Shown piece after piece: positions 10,370 to 19,277 of a stretch of 41,563 bases of DNA. A program made the position numbers and the translations under genes. Positions within the stretch are counted from its first letter, which is position 1. Each line of letters begins with the position of its first letter. The notes beneath the pieces are model-generated. The model was not told the DNA's origin. It ran no database searches and saw only the letters and a program-made list of their open reading frames with translations. Source of the DNA: Sphingomonadaceae bacterium 3R27E2-A (lineage in GTDB: Bacteria > Pseudomonadota > Alphaproteobacteria > Sphingomonadales > Sphingomonadaceae); contig SCNT01000037.1 in assembly GCA_005503165.1 (NCBI GenBank), forward strand, positions 1-41,563, read 5' to 3'.

Positions 10370-11472
10370 TCCCCGTCCCAGCCGCCGTCCAGCGCTTCCC
10401 ATGGAAGCTGATCGCCATCCTCTCGAGTATCGCCGGTTTCGGGCTGCTGGTCCTCTATTCGGCGGCGGGAGGCAGCTGGTCGCCCTGGGCGCTGCAACAG
10501 GGCGTGCGCTTCCTCGTCTTCCTGACCGTGGCGCTCGTCATCGGGCGCTTCAACCTCAAGATTTTCGAGGATTTCGCCTATATTGGCTATATCGGCGTCC
10601 TGGTCCTTCTGTTCGCAGTCGAACTGCTCGGCTTCGTCGGCGGGGGCAGCCAGCGCTGGCTGAACCTGGGCTTCATGAACCTGCAGCCGTCCGAACTGAT
10701 GAAGGTGGCGGTCGTGATCGCGCTCGCGCGTTTCTACGCCCAACTGCCGCCGGGCAGCACGCGGACGTGGACCGCGCTCTGGCCCGCTCTGGTGATGATC
10801 GGCCTCCCCGCGGCGCTGGTGATGCTCCAGCCCGACCTCGGCACCGCGCTCGCGATCTGCATCGGCGGGGTGATCGTGATGTTCTGCGCCGGCCTGCCCT
10901 TCTGGTGGTTCGGCAGCACCGCCGCCGCGGGCGTCGCCGCGTTGCCGATCCTCTTCTCGTTCCTGCACGATTATCAGCAGAAGCGCGTGCTGATCTTCCT
11001 CGACCCCGAAAGCGACCCCTTGGGCGCGGGCTATCATATCAGCCAGTCGAAGATCGCGATCGGGTCGGGCGGCATCGGCGGCAAGGGTTTCCTCAACGGG
11101 TCGCAGAGCCACCTCGACTATCTGCCCGAGGGGCATACCGACTTCATTTTCGCGACCATGGCCGAGGAATGGGGGCTGATCGGCGGGCTTGTTCTGCTCG
11201 GGCTCTTCTTCCTGCTGCTGCGCTGGTCGACCCGCGTCGCGCTCAATGCGCGCACGCGCTTCGGCCAGCTCGCCGCCGCGGGGCTGACGATGACGATCTT
11301 CTTCTACATCGCGATCAACCTGATGATGGTCATGGGGCTAGCCCCGGTTGTCGGCATCCCGCTGCCGCTTTTCTCCTACGGCGGGTCGTCGATGCTGACG
11401 ATCATGACCTGCGTCGGCATCGTGCTGGCGATCGAGAATGACACGAAAAAGGCCGGCGGACGGTTCCGTTAA
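10366..11472 (+). CDS. mrdB: RodA, SEDS-family peptidoglycan glycosyltransferase
   Basis: This 368-residue polytopic membrane protein has about ten helices and polymerises glycan strands together with PBP2. SEDS landmarks are visible: QPSELMKVAVVIALARFYA, QPDLGTALAI with the catalytic-region Asp, GHTDFIFATMAEEWGLIGG and PLPLFSYGGSSMLT. I chose the GTG at 10366, which overlaps the mrdA stop by four bases (GTGA). It places the first membrane helix about 15 residues from the N-terminus (VPAAVQRFPWKLIAIL). Starting further upstream would only read mrdA out of frame. It is the last gene of the operon. The following 120 bases to the tRNA show no clear hairpin terminator. Confidence 0.96.
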   Translation: MIPVPAAVQRFPWKLIAILSSIAGFGLLVLYSAAGGSWSPWALQQGVRFLVFLTVALVIGRFNLKIFEDFAYIGYIGVLVLLFAVELLGFVGGGSQRWLNLGFMNLQPSELMKVAVVIALARFYAQLPPGSTRTWTALWPALVMIGLPAALVMLQPDLGTALAICIGGVIVMFCAGLPFWWFGSTAAAGVAALPILFSFLHDYQQKRVLIFLDPESDPLGAGYHISQSKIAIGSGGIGGKGFLNGSQSHLDYLPEGHTDFIFATMAEEWGLIGGLVLLGLFFLLLRWSTRVALNARTRFGQLAAAGLTMTIFFYIAINLMMVMGLAPVVGIPLPLFSYGGSSMLTIMTCVGIVLAIENDTKKAGGRFR

Positions 11473-11592
11473 AAAATAATCGGTAAAAAGACGCACGGGC
11501 CATTGCCATCCCCGCACGGCCATGATAGCGGGCCGCTCGCTTCGCAGCAAAGGGGTTTGCCCCACGCTTCGAAACGCGCCGGAAACGGCAGT

Positions 11593-11668
<76 letters not shown>

Positions 11669-11752
11669 TTTTCCTGCTGAAAATTGACAGCTATTGTCGG
11701 GCTCTTGCTCGATCGCTGCAAACGACGTGCCGTTGATCGGCGCGATGGGAAT

Positions 11753-12535
11753 TCAAACCCCCATCATTCCCGCCGTCGTCGCGCCGTCGATCACATAATC
11801 GCTGCCCGAAATGAATGCCGCCTCGTCAGAGGCGAGGAAGGCGACCAGCGCGGCGATCTCGTCCGGTTGCGCCATGCGTTTCATCGGCGCCATACCCTCG
11901 AACGCCGCGCGCGCCGCCGCGGGATCGGGTGCGCGGTCGATCACCCCGCGGATCATGTCGGTTTCGACGACGCCCGGCAGGATCGCATTGACGCGCACAC
12001 GATAGCCCTTTCCCGCGCAGTGAATCGCGGCCGATTTGACCAGCGCGACAAGCGCGGCCTTCGTCACCGAATAGGCGGCAAAATTGCCCATCGCGCGATG
12101 CGCGTTCATCGACGAATTGACGATGATCGACCCCGTCGGTCCTCGCGGGTTCATGGCCATCGCGCGGATCGCGTGCTGAACGGTCAGCATCGCCCCGGTC
12201 TGGTTGACCGCGACGACATGGTTCCAGGCATCGATGTGGATATCCTCGACGCTGGCATCGCCCGCTTCGGTCCCAGCGTTGGCAAAGGCGATGTCGAGGC
12301 GGCCATATTCAGCCTCGATCTCCGCCATCAGCGCCTCCCACGCCGATGCGTCTTCGACGCGGTGGGCGCGAAAGGTTGCGCCCGTGTCCCTCTCGACCGC
12401 TGCCGCCGCATCGGGGTTGGACCCGGTGAACACGACCTTGGCGCCTTCGCGGACCAGGCGGTCGACCGTGACGGCGCCGATCCCGCTTGTCCCTCCCGTG
12501 ACCAAAGCGACCTTATCGCGCAGTCTGTGCAGCAT
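11753..12535 (-). CDS. Short-chain dehydrogenase/reductase (classical SDR)
   Basis: This 260-residue Rossmann-fold NAD(P)-dependent oxidoreductase has the cofactor motif TGGTSGIG at residues 14-21, a FANAG motif, catalytic Ser in IIVNSSMNA, and Y-S-V-T-K as the YxxxK pair. The C-terminal LPGVVETDM and DYVIDGATTAG blocks are typical. It probably interconverts a secondary alcohol and a ketone, but the substrate is not evident. The ATG at 12535 has a good ribosome site (GGAGAGG). The gene is divergent from the ThuA-like gene across 121 bases and ends 84 bases from the tRNA. It is the first of five SDRs in the window. Confidence 0.9.
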   Translation of the reverse strand: MLHRLRDKVALVTGGTSGIGAVTVDRLVREGAKVVFTGSNPDAAAAVERDTGATFRAHRVEDASAWEALMAEIEAEYGRLDIAFANAGTEAGDASVEDIHIDAWNHVVAVNQTGAMLTVQHAIRAMAMNPRGPTGSIIVNSSMNAHRAMGNFAAYSVTKAALVALVKSAAIHCAGKGYRVRVNAILPGVVETDMIRGVIDRAPDPAAARAAFEGMAPMKRMAQPDEIAALVAFLASDEAAFISGSDYVIDGATTAGMMGV

Positions 12536-12656
12536 CGCGCCTCTCCTCTCCCCGGCTTCTTGCCAGTTTCACACGCGACGGGAACCTATCAATTGAACAA
12601 GGTGACGTGCCTGCGCACCGTCTGCATGTTAAGCGCAGGACAGGAGAGGATCGACG

Positions 12657-13418
12657 ATGAGCGATAGCGAACATCCGCCCCGCATTGATTGCGTGCTGAT
12701 CTGTGGCGGGGTCTGGCACGACATGGATTTTGCGCGGCTCGAACTGCTGAAATTACTGGCCGAGGACCAGCGGGTACGCACCCGGGTGTTTGAAAACTAC
12801 GACAATATCGACGCGATAGAGGCGGCCGATATTCTCATCACCTATACCTGCGACGTGATGCCGTCGCTTCCCGCTCAGGAGGCGCTGAAGCGCTGGCTGG
12901 CCAAAGGCGGGCGCTGGTATGCGCTGCACGGCACCAATTCGATCCTGCGTCTGCTCGATAGCGGGGTGTGGGATGCACCGCGATGGGCGCCGCTGATGAT
13001 GGACCTCCTCGGATCGCAATTCGTCAGTCACCCCGCGATCGAGCCCTACACCGTCCGCGTCGTCGATCCCGACCATGTCCTTACCAAAGGCATCGAGCCG
13101 TTCGAGACAACCGACGAGCTTTATCACCTCGAAACGCACGGCGACCTGCATGTGCTGATGGACACCGAGTGCACCGGCCCCGGCACCGGCTTTGTCGAGG
13201 CCGAGGATGCCCCCGGTACCTGGCCGGTCTTCTACATCAAGCAGCATGGCGCGGGCGCGGTGCTGTACCTCACGCTCGGCCATTGCCGGGGGCATTACGA
13301 CCTGCAGCCGATGATGGACTGGTGGCCGACAATCGACCGCTGCGCGTGGGACCTGCCAGTCTTCTACGACCTGCTGCGCAGGGGAATGGGCTGGCTGAAA
13401 GAGCGGGAGACCCCTTAG
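12657..13418 (+). CDS. ThuA-like domain protein (type I GAT-like fold)
   Basis: This 253-residue soluble protein lacks a signal peptide. It matches the ThuA-like (trehalose utilisation) fold: an N-terminal CVLICGGVWHDMDFAR strand-loop, RVFENYDNIDAIEAADILITY, the WYALHGTNSIL block around residues 83-93, VVDPDHVLTKGIEPF, DELYHLE, and a C-terminal GAVLYLTLGH strand. Bacterial ThuA proteins are linked to sugar or keto-sugar catabolism, but their reaction is unsettled. Here the neighbours are oxidoreductases rather than sugar genes. The stop overlaps that of the convergent GMC gene (shared TTAG at 13415-13418). A second ThuA-like gene lies at 26082-26870. Confidence 0.8.
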   Translation: MSDSEHPPRIDCVLICGGVWHDMDFARLELLKLLAEDQRVRTRVFENYDNIDAIEAADILITYTCDVMPSLPAQEALKRWLAKGGRWYALHGTNSILRLLDSGVWDAPRWAPLMMDLLGSQFVSHPAIEPYTVRVVDPDHVLTKGIEPFETTDELYHLETHGDLHVLMDTECTGPGTGFVEAEDAPGTWPVFYIKQHGAGAVLYLTLGHCRGHYDLQPMMDWWPTIDRCAWDLPVFYDLLRRGMGWLKERETP

Positions 13419-15052
13419 GCGACGGCACGCAACCTTCGCCGGTCCTCGCGGATCAGCCTCGCCGCGCGCAGCGCCAGCGCCATGGCCGGCGCATTGGTGT
13501 TGCCGGTGACCGGCGAGGGCATGACCGAACAATCGACGACCCGCAGCCCGCCGACGCCGTTGACGCGGAGCCGCGCGTCGGTGACCGCGCGATTGTCGCT
13601 GCCCATGCGGCAGGTGCCCACGCCATGCAGGCCACATGTGGCGAGGCGACGGAAAGCGGCGAGGATTTCGGCGTCGCTCTGGACCGCCGCGCCGGGCAAA
13701 AGTTCGCGTTCGACCAGCCCGACCAGCGCCGGCTGCGCCATATAGCGACGCATCGCGTGCACGGCGGCGATCGCGCTGCGCTCGTCCTCGCGCGTCGAAA
13801 GCCAGTTGGGCTTGATGTCGGCGGCTGCATCGCTGCCGGGGCCGGTGATCGCGATGCTTCCCTCGCTCGTCAGGCGCAGGAGCTGGCCATAGATGGTCAT
13901 TCCCGGCTTGCGGTCGATGCTGCTGAGCGGCACCGGATGCTTGTCGTCGCCGTGCGCGAAGGTGTAGCCGCCAAGGTAAAGCTGGAGGTCGGGCCGCGCA
14001 TCGCGGCTCGTCAGGTTGAGGAAAGCGCCGACTTCGAAGGGCCCCGTCGCCATGATGCCGCCGCGCGTCAGCACATATCGAGCCATCGCGCGCGCCAGCC
14101 CTACGCCATAAAAGCTGCGGCTGCTGCCGACAGCGCGCGAAAGGCGATGCGGCATCGAAAAGCCCAGATGTTCGCGCATCCGCCCGCCGACGTCCGGCGC
14201 GTCGACCAAGGGTTCGACCCCGACTGTCCGCAGCACATCCGCGGGCCCGATGCCCGATCGCTGGAGCAGCAGCGGGCTCTCCAGCGTCCCGCCGGACACG
14301 ACCACCTCGCCGTGGCAGTCGAAGCGCCGCGGCTGGCCCGCGACCTTCGCCGCGACCCCGGTGACGCGGCCGTTCTCGACGACGAGCCGCTCGGCCATCG
14401 CATGCGTCACGACATGCAGGTTCGGGCGCCTTTTCGCCCGCGCGAGGAAGGTCGTCGCCGCGCTTTCCCGCCGCCCGCGGCGGACATTGTGCGCATAGAA
14501 GCCGACGCGGTCGAGCGTCGTTCCGTTGAGGTCGTCGACGGACTTCAGCCCCATCTCGACGCCGGCCTGCACCATCGTCTCGGCGAGCGGATAGCTGTGG
14601 ATTTTCGGCGCGACGCCGACCGGCCCGCCCGCGCCGCGCATCGCGCTGGCGCCAAGGCCATGGTCCTCGAGGCTGCGGAACGCTTCGGTCATGGCATCAC
14701 CGTTCCAGCCGGTGCCGCCGAGCTTTTCCCATTCGTCGTAATCGGCGGGCTCGCCGCGGCTCCAGATCATGCCGTTGATCGCCGACGATCCGCCCAGCCC
14801 CTTGCCGCGGATCCACACCTCACCCGGTGTGCCGCCGTCGCCGCGCGGCTGCGACACGCCGTAAGCCCAGATATGATCGGGGTTGGTCACGAGCTTGGCG
14901 ACGCCTTTTGGAATGGCGACCCAGCGGCTGTCATTGCGCCCGCCAGCCTCGAGCAGCAGGACCCGCACCTGTGGGTCCGCGCTGAGTTGCTCGGCAAGAA
15001 CGCAGCCCGCCGATCCTGCGCCGACGATGACATAATCCCAACCTGCCGACAT
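13415..15052 (-). CDS. GMC-family FAD oxidoreductase (choline dehydrogenase-like)
   Basis: This 545-residue flavoprotein has the N-terminal FAD Rossmann motif VIVGAGSAGCVLAEQL at about residues 8-23, followed by LLLEAGG. The GMC signature RGKGLGGSSAINGMIW lies near 83-98, VSGGTLESPLLLQRSGIG near 255-272, and the C-terminal catalytic block HGVGTCRMG with VVDCSVMP and TGNTNAPAM. It should oxidise an alcohol to an aldehyde or ketone and pass electrons to a quinone or oxygen. The start at 15052 is supported by the ribosome site GGAGAGGC and by the FAD motif beginning right after it. The same frame stays open to 15805 without homology. It is divergent from the SDR at 15176 and convergent with the ThuA-like gene. 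Confidence 0.93.
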   Translation of the reverse strand: MSAGWDYVIVGAGSAGCVLAEQLSADPQVRVLLLEAGGRNDSRWVAIPKGVAKLVTNPDHIWAYGVSQPRGDGGTPGEVWIRGKGLGGSSAINGMIWSRGEPADYDEWEKLGGTGWNGDAMTEAFRSLEDHGLGASAMRGAGGPVGVAPKIHSYPLAETMVQAGVEMGLKSVDDLNGTTLDRVGFYAHNVRRGRRESAATTFLARAKRRPNLHVVTHAMAERLVVENGRVTGVAAKVAGQPRRFDCHGEVVVSGGTLESPLLLQRSGIGPADVLRTVGVEPLVDAPDVGGRMREHLGFSMPHRLSRAVGSSRSFYGVGLARAMARYVLTRGGIMATGPFEVGAFLNLTSRDARPDLQLYLGGYTFAHGDDKHPVPLSSIDRKPGMTIYGQLLRLTSEGSIAITGPGSDAAADIKPNWLSTREDERSAIAAVHAMRRYMAQPALVGLVERELLPGAAVQSDAEILAAFRRLATCGLHGVGTCRMGSDNRAVTDARLRVNGVGGLRVVDCSVMPSPVTGNTNAPAMALALRAARLIREDRRRLRAVA

Positions 15053-15175
15053 GCCGCCTCTCCTTTCCCCGCCCGATCCTGGAACCGGGGGCGTGCTCGT
15101 CGCACCTAGCGCATTAAATAGTCCCGTCGCCCATCGTGACGCATGATAGTGCCCCGAACAAAAAGGGAGGACAGG

Positions 15176-15925
15176 ATGGCACAGGCTAGCGGGCGGATCG
15201 CCGGCAAGACGGCATTTGTCACCGGCGGCGCGTCGGGACTGGGCCTCGATATCGTACGCCGCTTCGTCGCCGAGGGCGCCAGCGTCGTCATCGCCGATAT
15301 CGACGCCGGCGCGGGAGAGGCGCTTGCCGCCGACCTCGGACAGCGCTTCGTCCGGCTCGACGTGTCCCGGGAGGAGCAATGGCTCGCTGCGCTCGGCACG
15401 TGCGAAAATATTGACATTCTTGTCAACAATGCCGGCATCACGACGCACGGCTCGATCGAGGAATTGACGCTCGAAGCCTTTCGCCATGAATTTTCGGTGG
15501 ACGTCGACGGCGTCTTCCTCGGCTGCAAGCATGTCATCCCGAAGATGAAGGATCGCGGCGGGTCGGTGATCAACATGTCGTCGATGTGCGGCGTACGCGC
15601 TCAGGCCGATCTTGCCGCCTATAATGCTGCCAAGGCGGCGGTGACGCACCTCACCAAATCGGTGGCGCTGCATTATGCGCGCAAAGGATATGGCATGCGC
15701 TGTAATTCGGTGCATCCCGGCGCGATCCACACCCCGATCCTGGAAAAAGTGATGGCACAGGTCGCCGACGGCCGGGCCCTCTACGAAAGCTGGGTTGCGA
15801 CGCACCCGTTGGGCCGTCTTGGCAGGCCCGAGGAAATATCCGCGATCGTCCTCTATCTCGCGTCGGATGAATCGGCCTTTGCGACCGGCGCCGAATTCCG
15901 CATCGACGGCGGCAGTTCGCTGTGA
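15176..15925 (+). CDS. Short-chain dehydrogenase/reductase (classical SDR)
   Basis: This 249-residue SDR has cofactor motif TGGASGLG (residues 16-23), an acidic IADID after the second strand suggesting NAD preference, NNAG, catalytic Ser in VINMSSMCG, and Y-N-A-A-K as the YxxxK pair. It ends with EFRIDGGSSL. The ATG at 15176 is preferred to one 33 bases upstream because GGGAGGACAGG precedes it. It is the first gene of a plus-strand operon (SDR, SDR, TonB receptor, acyl-CoA synthetase). Its stop overlaps the next start (GTGA). It resembles hydroxysteroid- or cyclohexanol-type dehydrogenases only at family level. Confidence 0.92.
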   Translation: MAQASGRIAGKTAFVTGGASGLGLDIVRRFVAEGASVVIADIDAGAGEALAADLGQRFVRLDVSREEQWLAALGTCENIDILVNNAGITTHGSIEELTLEAFRHEFSVDVDGVFLGCKHVIPKMKDRGGSVINMSSMCGVRAQADLAAYNAAKAAVTHLTKSVALHYARKGYGMRCNSVHPGAIHTPILEKVMAQVADGRALYESWVATHPLGRLGRPEEISAIVLYLASDESAFATGAEFRIDGGSSL

Positions 15926-16638
15926 CGACGGGCCGCCTCGACGGCCGCGTCGCCCTCGTCACCGGCGCCGGGTCGGGTATCGGCCGCGCGATCGCACGAC
16001 GGCTGGCCGTGGACGGCGCACGCGTGCTGACCGTCGATCGCGCCGGCGATGTCGATCGCGTCGCCGATGTCACCGAGGCGGGGATAAATGCGCGGCTGGT
16101 GGCAGAGGCCGGGTCCCGATTTGGCGGCCTCGACATCATCGTGGCCTGCGCCGGGATTACCGGTATGCAAACACTCGACGGGCATAGCGACGAATTCTTC
16201 GACACGATGATGGCGGTAAACGTCACCGCTGTGTTCCGCTTGATACGCGACGCGCTGCCGCTGCTCAAGCAGTCGTCGCACGGCCGCATCATCCTGATCG
16301 GATCGGTGATGTCGAGTTTCGGCGAAGCGGGGATGGCCGCATACGCCGCGTCGAAACATGCGGTGCTCGGGTTGACCAAGTCGGTCGCGGCCGAAGTCGG
16401 GGCGTCCGGCATAACCGTCAATTGCATCCAGCCCGGCGCGATCGACACGCCGATGACCGCGCCCGCCTTTACCGCGATGCCCGCGTTCAAACAGCGCTGG
16501 ATCGAAAAAGCGGCGCTCGGTCGCCTGGGCCAACCCGAGGACGTCGCCGATGTCGCTGCCTTTCTGGCGTCCGACGATGCCCGCTTCATGTCGGGACATG
16601 GTGTTTTCGTCGATGGTGGAGCGACACAACGCCAATAA
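15922..16638 (+). CDS. Short-chain dehydrogenase/reductase (classical SDR)
   Basis: This 238-residue SDR starts with a GTG that overlaps the previous stop, so the two SDRs are probably translated together. TGAGSGIG lies at residues 14-21. The NNAG position reads ACAG, catalytic Ser lies in ILIGSVMSS, and Y-A-A-S-K forms the YxxxK motif. QPGAIDTPM and FVDGGATQRQ close the fold. The region between the second strand and ACAG is short (VDVTEAG), so the N-terminal half is a little compact. The paired, unequal SDRs may handle two alcohol groups or two stereochemistries on one substrate, which is inference. Confidence 0.9.
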   Translation: MTTGRLDGRVALVTGAGSGIGRAIARRLAVDGARVLTVDRAGDVDRVADVTEAGINARLVAEAGSRFGGLDIIVACAGITGMQTLDGHSDEFFDTMMAVNVTAVFRLIRDALPLLKQSSHGRIILIGSVMSSFGEAGMAAYAASKHAVLGLTKSVAAEVGASGITVNCIQPGAIDTPMTAPAFTAMPAFKQRWIEKAALGRLGQPEDVADVAAFLASDDARFMSGHGVFVDGGATQRQ

Positions 16639-16768
16639 ATTCAAGGCGATGGTTGCCGTTACGGCCCGCCTGATATTTTTGATGATTGTTCAATCCGGGC
16701 ATAAAGCGGACCTTGCCTTCCAACGTGACCGGCGAGCCTATGCGCCAGCACGAGAGGGAGGAAATCCG

Positions 16769-19138
16769 ATGTCCACACATGCTCGACTGCTGCCCGCCGC
16801 CTCTGTCACGGTCTCGCTTGTCGCGCTGGCGATCGCCACGCCCGCGCTGGCGCAGGATGCACCTGCGGACGACAATGCGGGCGCCTTGCGTGAAATCGTC
16901 GTCACTGCCCAGAAGCGTGAAGAGAGTGCCCAATCGGTGCCGGTCGCGATTACCGCTCTGGACGCGGAGGCGTTGGACACCGGCATGGTGCAGGACATCC
17001 GAGATGTCGCTGGACGTGTTCCCAGCCTGGTGATCGACAGCGTGTCGGCCGGGCCAAGCGCGGCGGCAATCTCCATTCGCGGTATATCGTTCGAGGACAT
17101 CGAAAAAAGTTTCGATCCGACGGTCGGCGTCGTCGTCGACGGCGTATTTATCGGCACAAACACCGGCCAGCTGCTCGACAGTTTCGACCTCGAAAGCCTG
17201 CAGGTTTTGCGCGGTCCGCAAGGGACATTGTTCGGTCGCAACACGATCGGCGGCGTGATCGAGGTGAAGCGCAGCAAGCCGACCGATGAGTTCGGGGCGA
17301 AGGGTCGCTTTTCCTATGCCCGGTTTGATACCAAGAGCGCGCGTCTGGTCGTGAACAGCGGCAAGCTGGGCGACTTCATCGCGCTCAAGGCGTTCGGCTA
17401 TTATGACAAGACCGACGGCTTCGTCCGCAACGCCATCACCGGCGGACGTGACGGAAAATATGAAACGCTGAGCGGCGGCGTGACCGCATTGATCGAGCCC
17501 AGCGACAGTTTTTCGGCGGAGATCACCTACGAGCACAGCCGCGAACGCGGCGAGACCGTCTCGATTCCGACATCGTCGAGCCTCGACCTGATCTGCCTGG
17601 CCGCCGGCGCCCCCGGCTTTTCGCCGGTCGCCGAATGCAACCGGTTCGGACTTCCAGATCGCGGCATGGGCGCGACCTATCAATTGGCGCCGCACGACGT
17701 TTCGAACGACACCGATGCGCTGACCGGGAATATCACCTGGTCGCTCGGCGATAACCTCACGCTTTATTCGGTTACCGGCTATCGCACCAACGACGAGAAT
17801 GTCGCGCAAGATTTCGATGGCAGTTCGGCAGATTTTTTCGCCACGCGGCGTATCCAGCAGTTCGAACAGTTCAGCCAGGAACTGCGCATGGTCGCGGAGC
17901 TGAACGACACGGTCAATCTGCTGGTCGGCGGATATTACTACACCAGCAACTATCAGCTCGATCAATTTACGCGGCTGGGACCGGTGCCTTCGCAAAGCCC
18001 GACGGGAGCAACGCTCCGGGCTTACACCGACAACAAGTCGACGTCCTATGCGGGGTTTGCCGACGCGCAGTTCACGCTGACCGACCGGTTCAAACTGTCG
18101 GTCGGCGGCCGCTACACCCGCGACAAAAAGGAAGCGTTCAACAATTACGGCCAGGTGGTCGGCCTCGTCGAGCTGAGCCTGCCGGCGTTCGACGGGAGGG
18201 GCTGTGTCGGCGCCGTCGGGGTCTTTGGTCCGGGACCTCTGGCCGGGCTGCCACGGTTCGCGGCCGCCAACAACTGCGCAGGCGAAAAGTCGTTCGGAAA
18301 ATTCACCTGGCGCGCCAATGCGACCTACGAAATCGGCGACAACAAGATCATTTACGGCTCCTATTCGACCGGTTTCCGGTCGGGCGGCTTCAATGGACGC
18401 GCAGCGTCGCCCACGTCGCTCGGTCCCTATTTCCCCGAGACCGTCGACGCGTTCGAGGTGGGTCTTAAGGCCGACTGGCTGGATCGCACCCTGCGCACGA
18501 ACGTTGCGCTGTTTCACACCAAATATGACAACAAGCAGGAAGAGGTCGTGCAGCCCTCGCCGCCGGGGTCCGCCCAGCCGCAGGAAACGGTTGTCGGCAA
18601 CGCCGCCTCGGCAACGATCACCGGCGCCGAGCTGGAACTCGTGATGCAGCCCAGCGACGAACTGAATTTCACGGCCTCGGCAAGCTATCTCGACGCGGAA
18701 TACGGCACCTTCCTGAAAGATCTGAACGGGGACAATGTCGGCGACGACGTGTCGACGCTGACCCTGCGCCGGGCGCCGAAATTCCAGATTTCGACCGGCG
18801 TAAATTATTCGAAGGAAATCGGGTCGGGGCGTTTCGACGCCAACCTCCTCCTCCGCTTCCAGAGCAAGACCGCCACCTGCATCGTGGCCAATCGGCCGGT
18901 GGTTGTCGGCGCGGTGACGAATGATTTCCGCTGTTTCACCAAGGATCGCGAGAATCTGTCGGGACAGGTTTCCTACACGTTCTTCACCGGCAGCGGGGAA
19001 GTCAGCGTTGCCGTCTTCGGCCGCAATCTGACCAATGTCCGCGACATAGGCAGCACGCTGCCGGTGGCGGGACTGTTCACCTTTTCCAGCGCGATCGAGC
19101 CTCGCACTTATGGCGTCGAGTTGGGCTTCAAATTCTGA
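16769..19138 (+). CDS. TonB-dependent outer-membrane receptor
   Basis: This 789-residue receptor has a Sec signal peptide (hydrophobic stretch at about residues 10-30, cleavage after ALAQ), the sphingomonad-style N-terminus EIVVTAQKREES, and a plug domain with VPVAITALDAEAL and the RGPQGTLFGRNTIGGVIEV block. A long barrel ends in GVELGFKF with the C-terminal Phe needed for outer-membrane insertion. The ATG at 16769 follows GAGGGAGGAAAT. It lies 130 bases after the SDR pair and may have its own promoter, though none is clear. It probably imports the large hydrophobic substrate of the neighbouring enzymes, since no siderophore genes are present. Substrate is inferred from context only. Confidence 0.95.
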   Translation: MSTHARLLPAASVTVSLVALAIATPALAQDAPADDNAGALREIVVTAQKREESAQSVPVAITALDAEALDTGMVQDIRDVAGRVPSLVIDSVSAGPSAAAISIRGISFEDIEKSFDPTVGVVVDGVFIGTNTGQLLDSFDLESLQVLRGPQGTLFGRNTIGGVIEVKRSKPTDEFGAKGRFSYARFDTKSARLVVNSGKLGDFIALKAFGYYDKTDGFVRNAITGGRDGKYETLSGGVTALIEPSDSFSAEITYEHSRERGETVSIPTSSSLDLICLAAGAPGFSPVAECNRFGLPDRGMGATYQLAPHDVSNDTDALTGNITWSLGDNLTLYSVTGYRTNDENVAQDFDGSSADFFATRRIQQFEQFSQELRMVAELNDTVNLLVGGYYYTSNYQLDQFTRLGPVPSQSPTGATLRAYTDNKSTSYAGFADAQFTLTDRFKLSVGGRYTRDKKEAFNNYGQVVGLVELSLPAFDGRGCVGAVGVFGPGPLAGLPRFAAANNCAGEKSFGKFTWRANATYEIGDNKIIYGSYSTGFRSGGFNGRAASPTSLGPYFPETVDAFEVGLKADWLDRTLRTNVALFHTKYDNKQEEVVQPSPPGSAQPQETVVGNAASATITGAELELVMQPSDELNFTASASYLDAEYGTFLKDLNGDNVGDDVSTLTLRRAPKFQISTGVNYSKEIGSGRFDANLLLRFQSKTATCIVANRPVVVGAVTNDFRCFTKDRENLSGQVSYTFFTGSGEVSVAVFGRNLTNVRDIGSTLPVAGLFTFSSAIEPRTYGVELGFKF

Positions 19139-19277
19139 AACCCGCGGGTCATGGGTCGATGGCCGAAGCATGTTGCGATCACCGCCGACGATCCGGTCGG
19201 TGTCTCTTATCGCAAGGGACCCGGGCCGCTCAATCCGACGCGCGTTCGGCGCCGCCCGAGAAAGGAAAAGGACGTCC

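Noticed and set aside
8225..10402. 725-codon minus-strand frame opposite mreD/mrdA
   Set aside because: Antisense to the intact PBP2 gene, with no recognisable domain or plausible start.
15053..15805. Upstream extension of the GMC oxidoreductase to a start at 15805
   Set aside because: The FAD-binding N-terminus begins right after the ATG at 15052, which has a good ribosome site. The extension is antisense to a complete SDR gene.
16586..19171. 861-codon minus-strand frame opposite the TonB receptor
   Set aside because: Third-position GC bias opens this frame. The translated sequence has no domain, and the plus strand is a complete receptor with signal peptide and C-terminal Phe.
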